Origin: Megalopta genalis
Taxonomy: Eukaryota; Arthropoda; Insecta; Hymenoptera; Halictidae
Assembly: GCF_051020955.1 (NCBI RefSeq)
Contig: NC_135013.1
Location: forward strand, 33,371,302-33,435,301
Direction of reading: 5' to 3'
DNA length: 64,000 nucleotides
Shown here: piece by piece, positions 1 through 11,768 of the stretch
Position numbering within the stretch: position 1 is the first letter of the stretch
Layout: each line of letters begins with the position of its first letter
Position numbers and translations under genes: made by a program
The notes under the pieces: generated by a model
Seen by the model: the letters and a program-made list of their open reading frames with translations, nothing else
Databases searched by the model: none
Told to the model about the DNA's origin: nothing

Positions 1-211
1 AGTGTATATACAGAAAAAATAATTAGACATTCCTTTTTACGCTTGAAAATAATAGAAGAGAGAATATACTTATTAGAAACGTAGTAGCTCTTACCCAAGA
101 CTGTTTCAACGGTGTTCAAGTATATGTGGCAAAAGCAGGCAGTACAAGATTGAAATATACCAAATTAGTTAAATGCATAAGCGACCATGAGAATAATAAC
201 ATAATTGTTAC

Positions 212-387
212 CTTGGATTCTCGCCGGACGCCAACCAGTCGTTCTTCACCGGCGGGGGCACTGGGGTGGAGACCGTGGCCATCGAAACATCTCCAATGAT
301 CCGAAGAGCTTCTTTGCATGCGTGGTACATGCGCAACATTTCTTCCCGTTTTTGTGCTTCCTCGGGTGATTCTTCCATCATTGAAGC
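212..387 (-). CDS. shi: shi coding exon 13 (end of GED)
   Basis: 176 nt encoding ASMMEESPEEAQKREEMLRM and onward to EALRIIGDVSMATVSTPVPP and NDWLASGENP. Leaves in phase 2 at GTAAC, so at least one more exon lies left of the window. Positions 1-211 show no exon I can support. Confidence 0.94.
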
Positions 388-3300
388 CTGTAATTATACA
401 ATGAATTATATAATTATTTAGTTGCATCTTAAACAAGAAAATACATAGTTAGATCATTTCAGAATGTCTTATAAAAGAACGATCGAACGTAACACAATCG
501 CTACCAGCGTTACGTGCAATGAAAATCAAATTAATTTTGTGCACGTCGTTACGTAACCCTTTGCAATTAGAGGTAATCTCTGACGTGGCAACACTATTTT
601 TCCTTGGAACTCTCAAGTCATCCCTGGGCGTGATATCATTACTTTTCCCCAGAACTTTTGAGTCACCTCTAGCATGGTAACATTATTACTCTACAGGATA
701 CTATTGAAATCCAGATAGAAAAACTAACTAGCGTATCATTAAAAAAATAGGCTGCGTTCGATGGAATAACTAGAACATTATTATCAAAACAAACACTGAT
801 AGCGATTGTATTATTGAATTTAATGATAGAAAAATGTAACTAAGTAGAATGTTTTTTTTCGAAAATATTTACCTGATCGCCACTCGCATACAGATGTGCC
901 AACAGCTCCCCATTAATGAAATCCTTAGCATTGTTAATGATCAAATGCATAATTGACTTTGGAACCAGATCACGGGTAGTTTTCGTAACAATTTTCATGT
1001 ACGAATCTACTAAATTCCTAATAGTCTCCACTTGACGCTCCAATTGAGGATCCATAGATGACTGAGCTTCTGATCCACCCTATAATCGTGAGAATTATAA
1101 GTTTCATGTGCTAATGATAACAGCGATAAAAGTTAAGATTTATATTATATTTAAACATAAGACAATAAAACCTGTAAAAAACTATCACTGCTATAATAAA
1201 AGTGTTAATGATTTAATGTTTAAATGCAAATGCTGTTAGTACATAGAAAAAAATATTTTTTACAAAAAGACAGACATATCTTAATAGCGTATTTGTATTT
1301 GCAGTTGAAGCAGAACTGGGTGGAGGTGTACTATACTTGTGTAGGTGTTGTGTATTCTTGCATATCTATAACATTCTATAATCGTACCAACCTCGTATCC
1401 TTCCTTTAGTTGATTAGAGGCAAAAAACATTCAATAATTGTAAATGCGCAATACAAGAGTTTAATTAAATTCTGAAGAAAGTTAAAAACGCTATCTGCAC
1501 TTAAGAAAGGATAATGTTAAAATTAGTGAACCTATTATTCTTCAAAAGATAATCATTGTTGCATTGTAGAATTAATAATTAGGTGGTAATAAGCCCAAAT
1601 TTGTTTACATTTCAAAACTCAAATCGAATTAGTTTTTTTCTTAGATACGAATCCTTTGTCACATTAATGGAATTATAATGTTCAATAAAGATGTTAGAAG
1701 TATTTTCTATTTCCTAAGATTGTATCACACCACCACACAATTAAAATTTGATATAAAATACATTTTGTTTACATTTTTCGTACTAACTCACCCGCTGCTT
1801 ATCCTAAAATAAATCAAAACCAGTTTTTCTAATAAACATAAATAAAATGTACATCGACTTATAATAATTATCTACGTTCGTCTTAATCAAAATCAAAGTA
1901 TAACTTATTATTATACAAAAATTAAAATGGATTTATAAATTTGATATTGTTTAATTTTACCAATATATCGTGCTGTCTCCTAAAATACGATACACATGGA
2001 ACATGTATACGTAGAACGTTAACTTTGATTGTTATTGTATAATAGCTCACCTCTCCTTCTCCATTTGTTTGCTCCGTTGATTTTTCGGGATATACACCGG
2101 CTCTAAGGAACGATGCCTTCCAGGAGTCAACATCGTCCTGCGTTTCACAACTCAGTTCAAGTTGTTTGTAATCCTTATATACATTTCTGCCTTCTGGATT
2201 GAACAATGCAAACAAATGGCGGCGCGACATAAATCCCTGTTCCAGATCACGCAATTTCAAGCCATCTAAAGGTAGCATATACTTCTTTTCACGTTCCTGA
2301 AAACGAGAACAATACATGTGAAATATATGCTTCATTATTCAATGCAATATTTCGATAATAAAAATAATTACTTCTTCATCTTTGAACCAGGAAATGCTCT
2401 CGGATGTTAAGACAAACCAATAATCTCTGGATCCACCTTTCATTATACCAAGATTATGAATGCACATGTATCCCTTGCGTATCACCTGATTGCCTAATGT
2501 ATGGCGTCCAGATTTAACAGCATTTTCTGATGACTGTTGGGCACTGTAACACAAGGAATAATATATAATGAAATGCCAATTAGAAAAGAACATTTCAATA
2601 CCCATGTACAAAAAATTCATTATAACAACTTGCCACAAAAATCTGTTAGTTCGTCATATAAAAAATATCTAGCAGGGTAAAAACCTAGCAACTTCTTTGA
2701 ACTTATTCAGACGTTCACACAAGTTTCATAAATTGAATCTTTCGCTAGAAATAAACTGGTAAATTATATTAAATAAGTAGTTTTTTCAAAACATGTGCAC
2801 TTACAATAGAAAATTAATAAAGAAAAATGAGACATGACAAAAGAATAACAATATAGATAGGATAATTACATGGGCAATATATCTTTCGTTTTGTTATCTG
2901 TTATAAAAAGAATCCAATACAATTGAAAAAAATGTAATTTTACCTTTCAAACTGTATTAATTTATATGTGAAAACTATAACATACAGCCACAACAACTCC
3001 ATGCATATACTCTTTCATACAGCTTTAAATATCACGCTTGTATATTTCTGGGTATGCACATCATTTGTAACATGAAAATACACACAATGTTATTACTACT
3101 AAATCAACACTGTAGAAATTTTGCAGGTCATAATGCACAAAAAGTTGCATAAGCACATTTTACATTCATTGTGAAAAAACAGTGAAAAATGGTGGAACTA
3201 AGATTTGATGGTGCTGTATGAAATATACAATTTGGAGCATTTACGAATGATTTAAGCAATGATTGCAATGATTGATTCATTTGATAGAATATTCGTTTAA

Positions 3301-6300
3301 TGCAAATATATACAAAAGACTGATGCAATTTAATTCTCAACAAATCATGGCTGTATTCTACTCTATATAAAACTATAGAAAAATGTGGCCGAAAGAAACT
3401 CAACAATTCATATTTAACAATTTTATAATGTTTAATTTTTATTCATTTTCACTGAATATACTTCTATTTCTGGTATTGTACATTTTTAAAGCTGTATTTA
3501 CTTTGTCATATCAAGTTAAAATAGTACATAAATTGTAATTATAATGTAGAAAAATACAATATTAAAAACATATCACAAAACCTTAAATTTCGACTTAACG
3601 TTTAACAAATTAAAAAGTCGCTAAACAGAACATCACATATGTTTTATTGTGCGAAATATAAAAACGAATTGGAAATTCTTATGTTATGGATTATCTTGTT
3701 TGTTATAGAAATGATAAAAACTGAATGCTAGGGAAACTTAAATAAAAAATTAAGCATAAAAGAAAAAAGAGCGTGATAATGGAAAAGGAAGAAAAATGTA
3801 GTGTAAATCATTGTTTCAATGTACTTTATAATTCTTACCTTGCATTATGGCTACTGGCTGCCGCGCTGCCGATATAATTAAATTATTTCTTTAATTGTGA
3901 AGTATAAAGAATTAATGAATGGAAACAAATGTCAGGAGATGTGTATATGCTATGTAATTTAAGGAAAGACATACATAAAGTTCGTACAACACAGAGTTAA
4001 TAAAGACAGTGTTAATAATGTACAAAACAGCACAAGAATTAATTATACACAAGAACTGCAGCTGAATATACAGAACAATTGCTTGTAGTATGTCTTGCCT
4101 TTGACCATACAAAAGGTAGTGTTATAGCAAAAGTTATAATATTCTTATTATTTGTTTGAAATATTCTTAATTACACAGTAATATGAAGAATAAAATTATA
4201 CAAATATACTTTTAAGATTCATGTACTTTTTCAGAAATGAAAGTCGATGGAAAATATTATCATACAATTAAATGTCAACAAATCGAATTTACAAAAAATG
4301 AAAAAAATTTCACCAATAAATTAATTTTTGCATTGTATTAATTTTCTTTTTAATTTTGAATATGTATCAAGTGTTGAGTAAGTAGAAGTATGCATATATT
4401 GAAATGAGGGAAAATATGAGATACAATTTTATATGACTATGTATATGACACAAAGTGTCATACAAATATACATGAAATAGACAAAACAGCAGTAAATTCT
4501 ACTATTTACTAATGATACAAAGAATATATGTACCTGAGCTTTGAAGAGCAAAATGAAATAACAATATTTGCTAATTTGAAGCTTGCTATGTGAACTGACG
4601 TTAGCAAAGCATGCACATTTGTAATATACCGTATAGACCTGATCATTGACAGTACATTATTATTTCTAATATTGAGTTCCATTGTACCTTCAACTAATCG
4701 AATTTTTTCAGGAAAATACGGTATACAAATGTATTATAATATGTATACATATTTGATATACAGGGTGTCCCAAAATTAATAATACAACCGAGGAGGAGAT
4801 GATTCTACGTGCAAACACAAATCGAAATCGCAGAATAAAATTTTTTCGTACGAAGCTTCGTTTTAGAGAAAATCAAAATTTCATCGAACATGCTTGCTTT
4901 AAATGAAATTATTCAATGTGTCTATGTGTGTTACTCGTTATTTCTACTTGTAGTAAGTACTTATAACGCCATGATGTTTAACAATAATTGAATGATTTCT
5001 CTAATGTTAACTTATGCTATGCAAATTGCATTATTATAAAATACTACACTTTTTTGGCAAACAATAAAGTATTGACAATCACAAGCATACCAGTTAGCTC
5101 ACCACTGATTAGCCATCGACGTTATAAGAATACTGCTACGCCACATAAATTATCTAGCGATATTGGTTCTACTGTTTGACGTATTTCTTATGGCTTGAAT
5201 TATTGCTTAAGAACTTATATCGCCAATCGACAAAAGAGACGAAGATCTCATAGAATGAAGTAGATGTCAGCCATTAGGCAAAACATCCCGTTAACTGCAT
5301 CAAACGCACACCAAAAGAGATAGACAATTTGTTTATTGTTATCATGTAATAAATTGCAACTACACAGGGTGTCTAGAAAAATTGTGTAAAATGCTACACG
5401 AAAGCATACAGTTCACAAAACCCGTGAGCAGTTAAAGCGTGGAGAGCATAGTCGCCTAAAAGTTAATGTATATATAAGTAACCAGTGTTGGATAAACAAG
5501 TTAAATCGAATTCAAGTACACGCAGATTAAATGAATTTTTTAATTCGATTCCCTCCAAAACGGAACTCCATACAGAAAAACTTCATTCTACCTTTTATTT
5601 TGAATGATTTTGCATGTAGAATCACCTCTTCCTCGTGCATACTACTAATTGTGGGACACCCTGTATAGCCAAATATGTATTAACATAAATAACGAAATTG
5701 GCGTAAACAAAAATGGAACAAGCAGACTCTAATGTAACTAACTGTATAAATGCGACCTGCCTGTTCTCGTATTTTTGTATTTTCATCATTTTTAAGATAC
5801 CTGAATGAAACTTTCACGATAAAATCATAATTTTAACAGTATAAGTGTTTGTTTTAGTAAAGCATATTGTCATTATGTGAACTATACTATGTGTTGAATT
5901 TACATTAGTCATGCAATATAGAATTCATTACTGCAAGTGAGAGAATCTTTTTTTTTTATTATTATTTCACCCAAGATAGAACGCCCAAATATCTTAAGCC
6001 AGTAGAGATGCAAGTCAATATTCGCACAAAAAATTCGGCTGTGAATAAATTCTATATCTTTAATGGCAAAGAAAGTGTTTAGGTAATCTATTTCCGATGA
6101 ATCCGACTGTACCAATATTATGTACTTTATATTTCAAATTACGATTTCATAGAAACAGAAGTAACTCATATTCGTATGACATTTTATTCTCATATGTTAA
6201 TGCAATATTGCTATTTTTAGTGTTTCATTAACTGAATTCACATTTTTCGAGAGAAAGGACTACGAAAATTAATGTATACAAGTACATTGAAAACTATAGC

Positions 6301-9300
6301 TGCAGTCATGAATGTAATAAGAACAACATATAGCGCTAGATGTGCGGTTTATAAAAATAAAAATTGTTGATCATATTATTTACTTTTTTGACTTTGCTGA
6401 ATTACTACGAGAATATATATATTTAACTATTGGAGTAACTTACTTGGCGAAACCGATAAAATCTTCGTGATTTGTGTTCATGTACGCAAGTTCACAGTCC
6501 ACCAGAAGTACCAACTGCTCCTTGCACATCTGCTCACGTTGCCTAATATGAGTGGTAATGATACGTTCTGTTTCTTCCCTCAATCTAGGATAACGTGACA
6601 TCTGCCGTACAAAAGAAAGATCACCTTTAATAATCCGTAATTACAACTTGTAAGTAGCAGAGAAAAAAAATCACCTACCCTATCTGTACAAATGCGTACA
6701 ACATTACTGAGTTCCTGTACAACTAAGTCCACACATTTTAGACTAGGTTCTTTGAGTCTATTGATTTGTTTCTTGACTATTGCCTCAAAGGCCATATCAG
6801 GAGTAAACAGTCCCACCCTGATACCTATGACATTACACAGCCATTTTGTAAATATTTTTAAACACAGCAGAATCTTCGCATGCTAACATACGTGCATGCT
6901 AGATTCTCATAATAAAATAAAAAATGTGCAATGATAATTTACCATGAATATTCCTAATGGCAAATGCAATTTCCCGTCTCAATTCTTTCTCGTCAAATTC
7001 CATTTTAACAATTTCAAATGGAAAACGTTCGTGGAATAATCTATTAATCTTAGCACCACCGCTAAGTTCCATTGTATTGATTTGCGCAGATCCGGAGCCT
7101 TCAATAGTCCTTTCGAAATCTGACTGAAGCTGCTGTATCATCCTTAAAAATGTTTTTCTTTCAATCAATGCATAGAAGAGCACTAAACATTAATATTAAT
7201 TGTATGGGTAGAGAGTCACAACATTTAATGCTGCAATAGGTAATTTGTAATGTTTCATTACAATGTTAAAATTCTTTTTGTTAGTTACAACAATTGTTAT
7301 GGTTCACTCTTCAGTTACAGAAGTGATACTAAAACGAATAACAATTTGCATGCGAGCTATGCACACTTTGTTAAAAACAAAGGAAAATTGTAATACCTAC
7401 ATATACAATTGTACAGATCTGAAAAATAAAAAAATGCTCTAAATGTCAAGAGACCCTCCACCCATAATGTGCATTGAAAGAAAACTATGGAAGATAAGTT
7501 TAGTTTATAAAATGTGATATTTGTGAATATACGTTACAAGGTGCAAGACATTTTATATAAACTTAGTTACACATACATTTAAACTTTTACTATACATTTA
7601 AACTTTCTTTTTATAAATTCGCAGTTTTAATCTTCAGTAGTAAACTTGAAAATTATATTAAATAATCAAAATTACTACATTGGAAATATACTTACTGCAA
7701 CATAGCTTTTGTCTTTATGGCAGGATCATCAGGTCTAAAATGTTTGTATTGTTCTACATCCTTTTCCAATGCAAGTAACTGTTTTTGTAATCTGTCCCTC
7801 AATGCTGGTAAAGTGTCCCTGATATGATTTGTCAATTGTTGATTCAAAACTCGCTGTAAGTATGGTGTTCCTAATCTATCTGCTAAGTGCCGATAAGATG
7901 GATGGCTAGCAAATAAAAAGATATTATATACATATTTTGTGTGTTTTAATATTTTAATTTCTATGACAGCACATAGTAATTAATTGTCTATACCTCAGGA
8001 AAAACTTCCTTTCTGCTGCCAAAGCATTTTTAATGTCTTTTCTACCCTCGATATCTTTCTGACTTCTGTTAACAACACCTATGTAACCACGCCTTAGGGG
8101 AAGTAATTTATTTTCTAAAATATCCCTTGCATCGGTGCCATCATCCATGAGATCCAATTTTGTAATAACACCAATTGTACGTACACCTTAAAAAAAATTA
8201 TAGCATAAAAATATTTTTCCATACTTAATATAAAATATCAGATACAGCTTAAATTTTACCTTCAGGATCTACTTCTTTAGCAAGTTTAAGAGCATCGCTA
8301 TTTGCCAAATCAGTGTTTGCTGGAGTTACTGCTAATATGAGGCAATTTTCTCTTTTGATAAATTGAAAAATCATAGCTTTAATTTGAGCTTCGATATCTA
8401 CTGGTTGATCCCCAATTGGTACTTTTGTCAGACCAGGTAAATCAATTAGCGTCAAATTGAGAACTGTTAATCAAAAATTTAATGAGTTAATATGTTCTTA
8501 AAATTTAATATAGGTCATAGTGAAAAAATAAATTTACCATTTGGTGAATACACTCTTAAATTAATAGGTATGTTGGATATACCCTTGTTACTGCCAGTCA
8601 CCCTATCAGTTTCACCTTCGATTTCCTTCCGTACTTCATCAAAATCCACAAACTTTTTACCCTTACAGTGTAGAAATTCAGCAAATTCTATAGTAAAAAA
8701 AAAGAACATAGAATTAATATCCTTAAGTGTAATAGTAAATTAGTATTCTAAGATTGATGTTTGTACTGAAATTAATAAGGCATTCAACTTTCTGCTTATC
8801 AAAAGTTCATTGTCACAGGAAATGTGATAGATAACAGTTTAAAGATACTGTCATCAAACTTACTACAAAAGAATCTTTCATCATGTACATAATTTATAAT
8901 ATGTACATGCAAAAGGAATATTTTACTGAAAGAAATATTATACGTTCAAAGAAAGAGAAATAAAACACATTCATGCTGAGCAAAGTTAATCTAATCTTTG
9001 ATTGTACAGAATTTTGTTTACATTTATGATAACTGCTAATATTTTTCCAATACAAAATTTTCTAACTCTGTAGTATGGAAGATTGATAATCAATTTATCT
9101 ATGACTCACCAGTTGTACTGTTAATCAATTGCAAGATAAGTGGTCTTCTGGTTACAATGCCAGATCCTCTGGGTAAGAAATCTCTGAAAAGAACATCATT
9201 ACAAATTTTATCATTGCGATAATTAATTACACAGTGTTCATTTTACGCAATAATATACATTTTATGAATTACATTGGAAAAAAAGGATCTAACACAAAAA

Positions 9301-10241
9301 TATAAATTTTAGTACAAAACTATTATCATGAAGGAAATTATCTAGATTATTCCTGCACTATATTTGTTAGTTCACACACTAGAGTATTTTTGATATTCCT
9401 GATTATAAAATGGTTATTAAACGAAAAAAATATATAACACTTAGCCACACATGGTGTGCATCTACCATTGGAGGATAGAAAATGATCAATTAATCTTTCT
9501 TAGTCTCTAATTAACAAGATTCAGTAAAAAAGAATACTTTCCCATATCTTACGAATTACGGTTCGTAATGGGTTAAAACGTATCATAAATTCATAGATTT
9601 TTAGTCATTTGTATACTGAAAATTGCAAGCAGTTCGATTAGATGTTTAGGGAGAAAAAAACATAGTAACACGAAATGACAAGAAACGAACTATGGTGTGA
9701 ACGATTAAACGAATCGTTCGGTTTATTAAAAGTCTGAATAATCTGAATAATTCAGTGAAAGGTCAAATATCATAGACAATGAGGAAGAGGAACGCTTTGA
9801 CAGGTCGCTGTGTAGGCCGCCTCGCATCATAAAGATATAGTTGATTTTGATGTCACGATCGATAGGGATTAAAATAGTTAACCTAAAGGGGCATAGAACA
9901 GGGGGGATAGAAAAATTCGAATAACCGATGACGGATATTAAAATTATAACGTGGCGTAGTTCGCCACGCCTTCGTATCAAACGTCTGAATATTCTCCTGG
10001 CTAGGATGAGCAATTTCATCGATGATGTTATATGGAGAAAAAAATCGGCGAAACGATTGGGAAAGAGAGATACTTACTTTCCGACAAAGTTCTCGAGAAC
10101 GGAACTTTTTCCAGCACTCTGACCACCCACCACTGCGATCTGTGGTAGATCGAGTTGCATATGCACCCCAAGTTGTGTGAACGCATCTTGCAGCTTGTTC
10201 ACGATCGGGATCAACTGTTCCATACCCGTGTTTCCTGCCAT
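212..10241 (-). CDS. shi: Dynamin GTPase (shibire), 3' end cut by window edge
   Basis: Large GTPase that assembles around the necks of endocytic vesicles and cuts them from the plasma membrane; essential for synaptic vesicle recycling. Thirteen coding exons, including one optional exon, join in frame for about 770 codons. The start is the ATG at 10241 (protein begins MAGNTGMEQLIPIVNK). Visible parts: P-loop GGQSAGKSS at residues 39-47, DLPG at 137-140, TKLD at 206-209; stalk to about 500; PH domain about 520-628 (VIRKGYMCIHNLGIMKGG onward); GED about 650-750 (MDPQLERQVETIRNLV onward). The last exon ends SGENP with a phase-2 donor, so the proline-rich tail and stop lie left of the window. Optional exons of 27 and 12 nt flank the PH region. 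The intron at 2544-6443 carries a 0.9-kb MITE. No frameshift or missing catalytic residue was seen. Identification rests on near-identity to the animal dynamin family as I know it. Confidence 0.97.
873..1079 (-). CDS. shi: shi coding exon 12 (GED)
   Basis: 207 nt encoding GGSEAQSSMDPQLERQVETI and onward through SIMHLIINNAKDFINGELLA to HLYASGDQ. This is the GTPase effector domain, part of the stalk bundle. Phase 0 on both sides; donor GTAAAT. Confidence 0.95.
1792..1803 (-). CDS. shi: shi 12-nt microexon (DKQR)
   Basis: Twelve nucleotides reading Asp-Lys-Gln-Arg, between an acceptor TTATTTTAG and a perfect donor GTGAGT. It lies in phase 0 between two phase-0 exons, so skipping keeps the frame. 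It would add a charged tetrapeptide to the linker between the PH domain and GED. Exon use is inferred. Confidence 0.55.
2051..2296 (-). CDS. shi: shi coding exon 11 (PH domain, second half)
   Basis: 246 nt (82 codons) encoding EREKKYMLPLDGLKLRDLEQ and onward to WKASFLRAGVYPEK and a short acidic linker (NGEGE). Phase 0 on both sides; donor GTGAGC. Confidence 0.96.
2372..2543 (-). CDS. shi: shi coding exon 10 (PH domain, first half)
   Basis: 172 nt encoding AQQSSENAVKSGRHTLGNQV and onward, with the PH strand VIRKGYMCIHNLGIMKGGSR and DYWFVLTSESISWFKDEE. Enters in phase 2, leaves in phase 0 at GTAATT. It is followed by a very short intron (75 nt). Confidence 0.95.
3839..3865 (-). CDS. shi: shi optional 27-nt microexon
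   Basis: A 27-nt segment between a CAG acceptor and a GTAAGA donor, lying in the 3.9-kb intron between exon 9 and the PH exon. It enters and leaves in phase 2, so the frame is kept with or without it. Inclusion changes ...FANAQQ to ...FANAAASSHNASAQQ in the linker just before the PH domain. The splice sites and phase are seen directly; actual use is inferred. Confidence 0.6.
4761..5663. mobile_element. MITE-like element with CAGGGTGTCCCA inverted ends
   Basis: Lies in the large dynamin intron. The left end CAGGGTGTCCCAAAATTA and the reverse complement of the right end match over about 60 bp, both leading into a gattctac-type motif. The sequence TATA stands on both sides (4757-4760 and 5664-5667), consistent with a TA or TATA target duplication of the Tc1/mariner kind. 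A third end-like motif, cacagggtgtctagaaaaat, lies inside at about 5365, suggesting a composite of two copies. No transposase reading frame is present. Confidence 0.75.
6444..6601 (-). CDS. shi: shi coding exon 9
   Basis: 158 nt starting MSRYPRLREETERIITTHIR and ending ...NTNHEDFIGFA plus two bases of the next codon. Acceptor TACGGCAG, donor GTAAGT, leaving in phase 2. Confidence 0.95.
6679..6824 (-). CDS. shi: shi coding exon 8
   Basis: 146 nt encoding GIRVGLFTPDMAFEAIVKKQ and onward to NVVRICTDR. Acceptor GTCATAG, donor GTAGGT; leaves in phase 0. Confidence 0.95.
6943..7142 (-). CDS. shi: shi coding exon 7
   Basis: 200 nt encoding MIQQLQSDFERTIEGSGSAQ onward through ELSGGAKINRLFHERFPF and AFAIRNIHG of the stalk. 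Enters in phase 2 and leaves in phase 1 at a GTAAAT donor. Confidence 0.96.
7696..7905 (-). CDS. shi: shi coding exon 6
   Basis: 210 nt continuing SHPSYRHLADRLGTPYLQ through DDPAIKTKAMLQ (end of the G domain and start of the stalk). Acceptor TTGCTAG, donor GTAAGT, phase 2 on both sides. Confidence 0.95.
7994..8186 (-). CDS. shi: shi coding exon 5 (TKLD motif)
   Basis: 193 nt encoding GVRTIGVITKLDLMDDGTD onward to AAERKFFL. TKLD is the guanine-specificity motif. Enters in phase 1 and leaves in phase 2; the donor is GTATAG. Confidence 0.96.
8260..8463 (-). CDS. shi: shi coding exon 4 (DLPG motif)
   Basis: 204 nt encoding VLNLTLIDLPGLTKVPIGDQ onward to KEVDPEG. DLPG is the GTPase G3 motif. Phase 1 on both sides; acceptor TTAACAG, donor GTAAAA. 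Confidence 0.96.
8538..8687 (-). CDS. shi: shi coding exon 3
   Basis: 150 nt encoding EFAEFLHCKGKKFVDFDEV and onward to VYSPNG, in the G domain. Acceptor ACTATAG, donor GTAAAT, phase 1 on both sides. Confidence 0.95.
9110..9183 (-). CDS. shi: shi coding exon 2
   Basis: Encodes KDFLPRGSGIVTRRPLILQL and the following INSTT (switch I region). The acceptor follows TTTTCAG and the donor is GTGAGT. Enters in phase 2 and leaves in phase 1. Confidence 0.95.
10078..10241 (-). CDS. shi: shi coding exon 1 (P-loop)
   Basis: Encodes residues 1-54 plus two bases, including the GTP-binding P-loop. Starts at the ATG at 10241 in MAGNTG context. It ends at a GTAAGT donor in phase 2. This is the first methionine of the family's usual N-terminus. 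Confidence 0.96.
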
Positions 10242-11768
10242 TTTGTCGAGGCTGCGTGCTCACTGACCCAAGAACACGATCGTTTTCAGTTTCACGGCTG
10301 TGTCCTGTGGGCGACACCGAGCTGCCACCACTTCCACGCACAACCGTCGAGGGTAGCTGCCAGAAGTTATCCTATCCGTTTTTCGTGTAAAATGCGCACT
10401 ACCAAAATGGCCGATATCGCGAAGGCACGGTCGGTCTACATTGAATTTCACCGCATTTTTACCGAAAAACTGCGATTCTGCACGGACCACGAACGAAAGA
10501 TGTCAGCCACTGCTCTACTGCAAGAAACTCGCCGCCACAAACCTCCGCACACCACTGCGTTCACATAAATGAGATCCAGCGTACGGACCAAGGCACGTAA
10601 CGTTTCAATCGATAATCGAAGCGTGCGCACAGGCGCCTTCGTTGTGACCCACTTTTCGCCGCGAGATAAAATCCATATCGTTCTCCTGCTGCTGACCTTT
10701 TTCCCACTTCCCACCGTAATTTGCTATCGAAGGAAGCTGGAACTACACCTTTTGTCTATTCCCGATCTTACCGCGATTAACAGTCGTCCTCGCCGTCGAC
10801 GTCCCCCATTGATTTTGAACGTTACGCGGCAAATACTTTTACTGGCGCGGAACGTTTGTAATCATTGAGAAAGTAGGCGGTGACCAATGAGAATAGTACT
10901 ATGGTACTTTTTTGTTACCACATTTGTAAAAACGATTGTTTCATTGGCTGATGCTTAATGCATAAGCGTTTGAAGTAACGAGGTTTTATGCTTGTAGTCT
11001 TTCCTTACCCGAATGATACGTTTACATTCCTTTCAGAGGTAGGGTAAATTAGGTGAAATTATTTGATTCGAAGAGATGACTATCGTAATTGGCGGAACAG
11101 CTTTCTCAAAGTATCTTTTTTTTGCAAGAGATCAAGGTTATCTATATTTATTCTGACAAATGAAACCCATCTTCTTTGAATAACGTTAGAAAGCGTGTTA
11201 CAAGATCGAAGATTGCACACGCATATAACCTTCAAGCGACCTTGATCATCAAAATATATTTTTATTCATTTTAATGTATCCTCTAAATTAAACATACATG
11301 GCTGCGTAATTAGCGAAATGGGTTGTATCTCATGTAAGAGATTCGTTCGTAGTATTATAACAAATGCTTGGAGTTCTTGCCCTGAATTCCTGAACATTTT
11401 GGACGTCAGATACCAAAGGAATGCTAGTGTTTATTCTTCTTAGAGCCTATTTCTGTTGTCCGTCGGTTACTACCTTACCGTTTTCAAAGATATTCAGAAA
11501 TCAAGAATAATACCGAGCACTTTTAGTGTAACTAGGAAAGATCAATCATATCATCTGATAATTGCATACAAGTTAATTTATCTTACCCCCAAAAACAGTG
11601 TGCATGTATATGGTTATTTCAGTTGCAAAAGCCAAACGGACCATCTTATACATATATGTATGTGTAATCTACGTTTATTTCCCTAGACAGCTTACTTCTA
11701 CTTATTGAGCTTTTATTACAACAGATCGTTATTTAAGAATATCTAAAGTATTACTTATTTGACATATC
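10242..11768. other. Intergenic, upstream of dynamin
   Basis: Contains the presumed 5' untranslated region and promoter of dynamin (roughly 10242-10900, more CpG-rich than its surroundings), then AT-rich sequence. Open frames here are short and match nothing I recognise. No TATA box or other site can be assigned with confidence. Confidence 0.5.

Noticed and set aside
95..100. Possible 6-nt dynamin microexon (TCTTGG) between a CAG and a GTAAGA on the minus strand
   Set aside because: Phase fits, but it would give Ser instead of the conserved Arg after SGENP, and a 6-nt exon cannot be supported from sequence alone.
9883..10568. Open frames on both strands over and beside dynamin exon 1
   Set aside because: Antisense or out-of-frame shadows of the dynamin exon and its GC-rich upstream region; no family resemblance.
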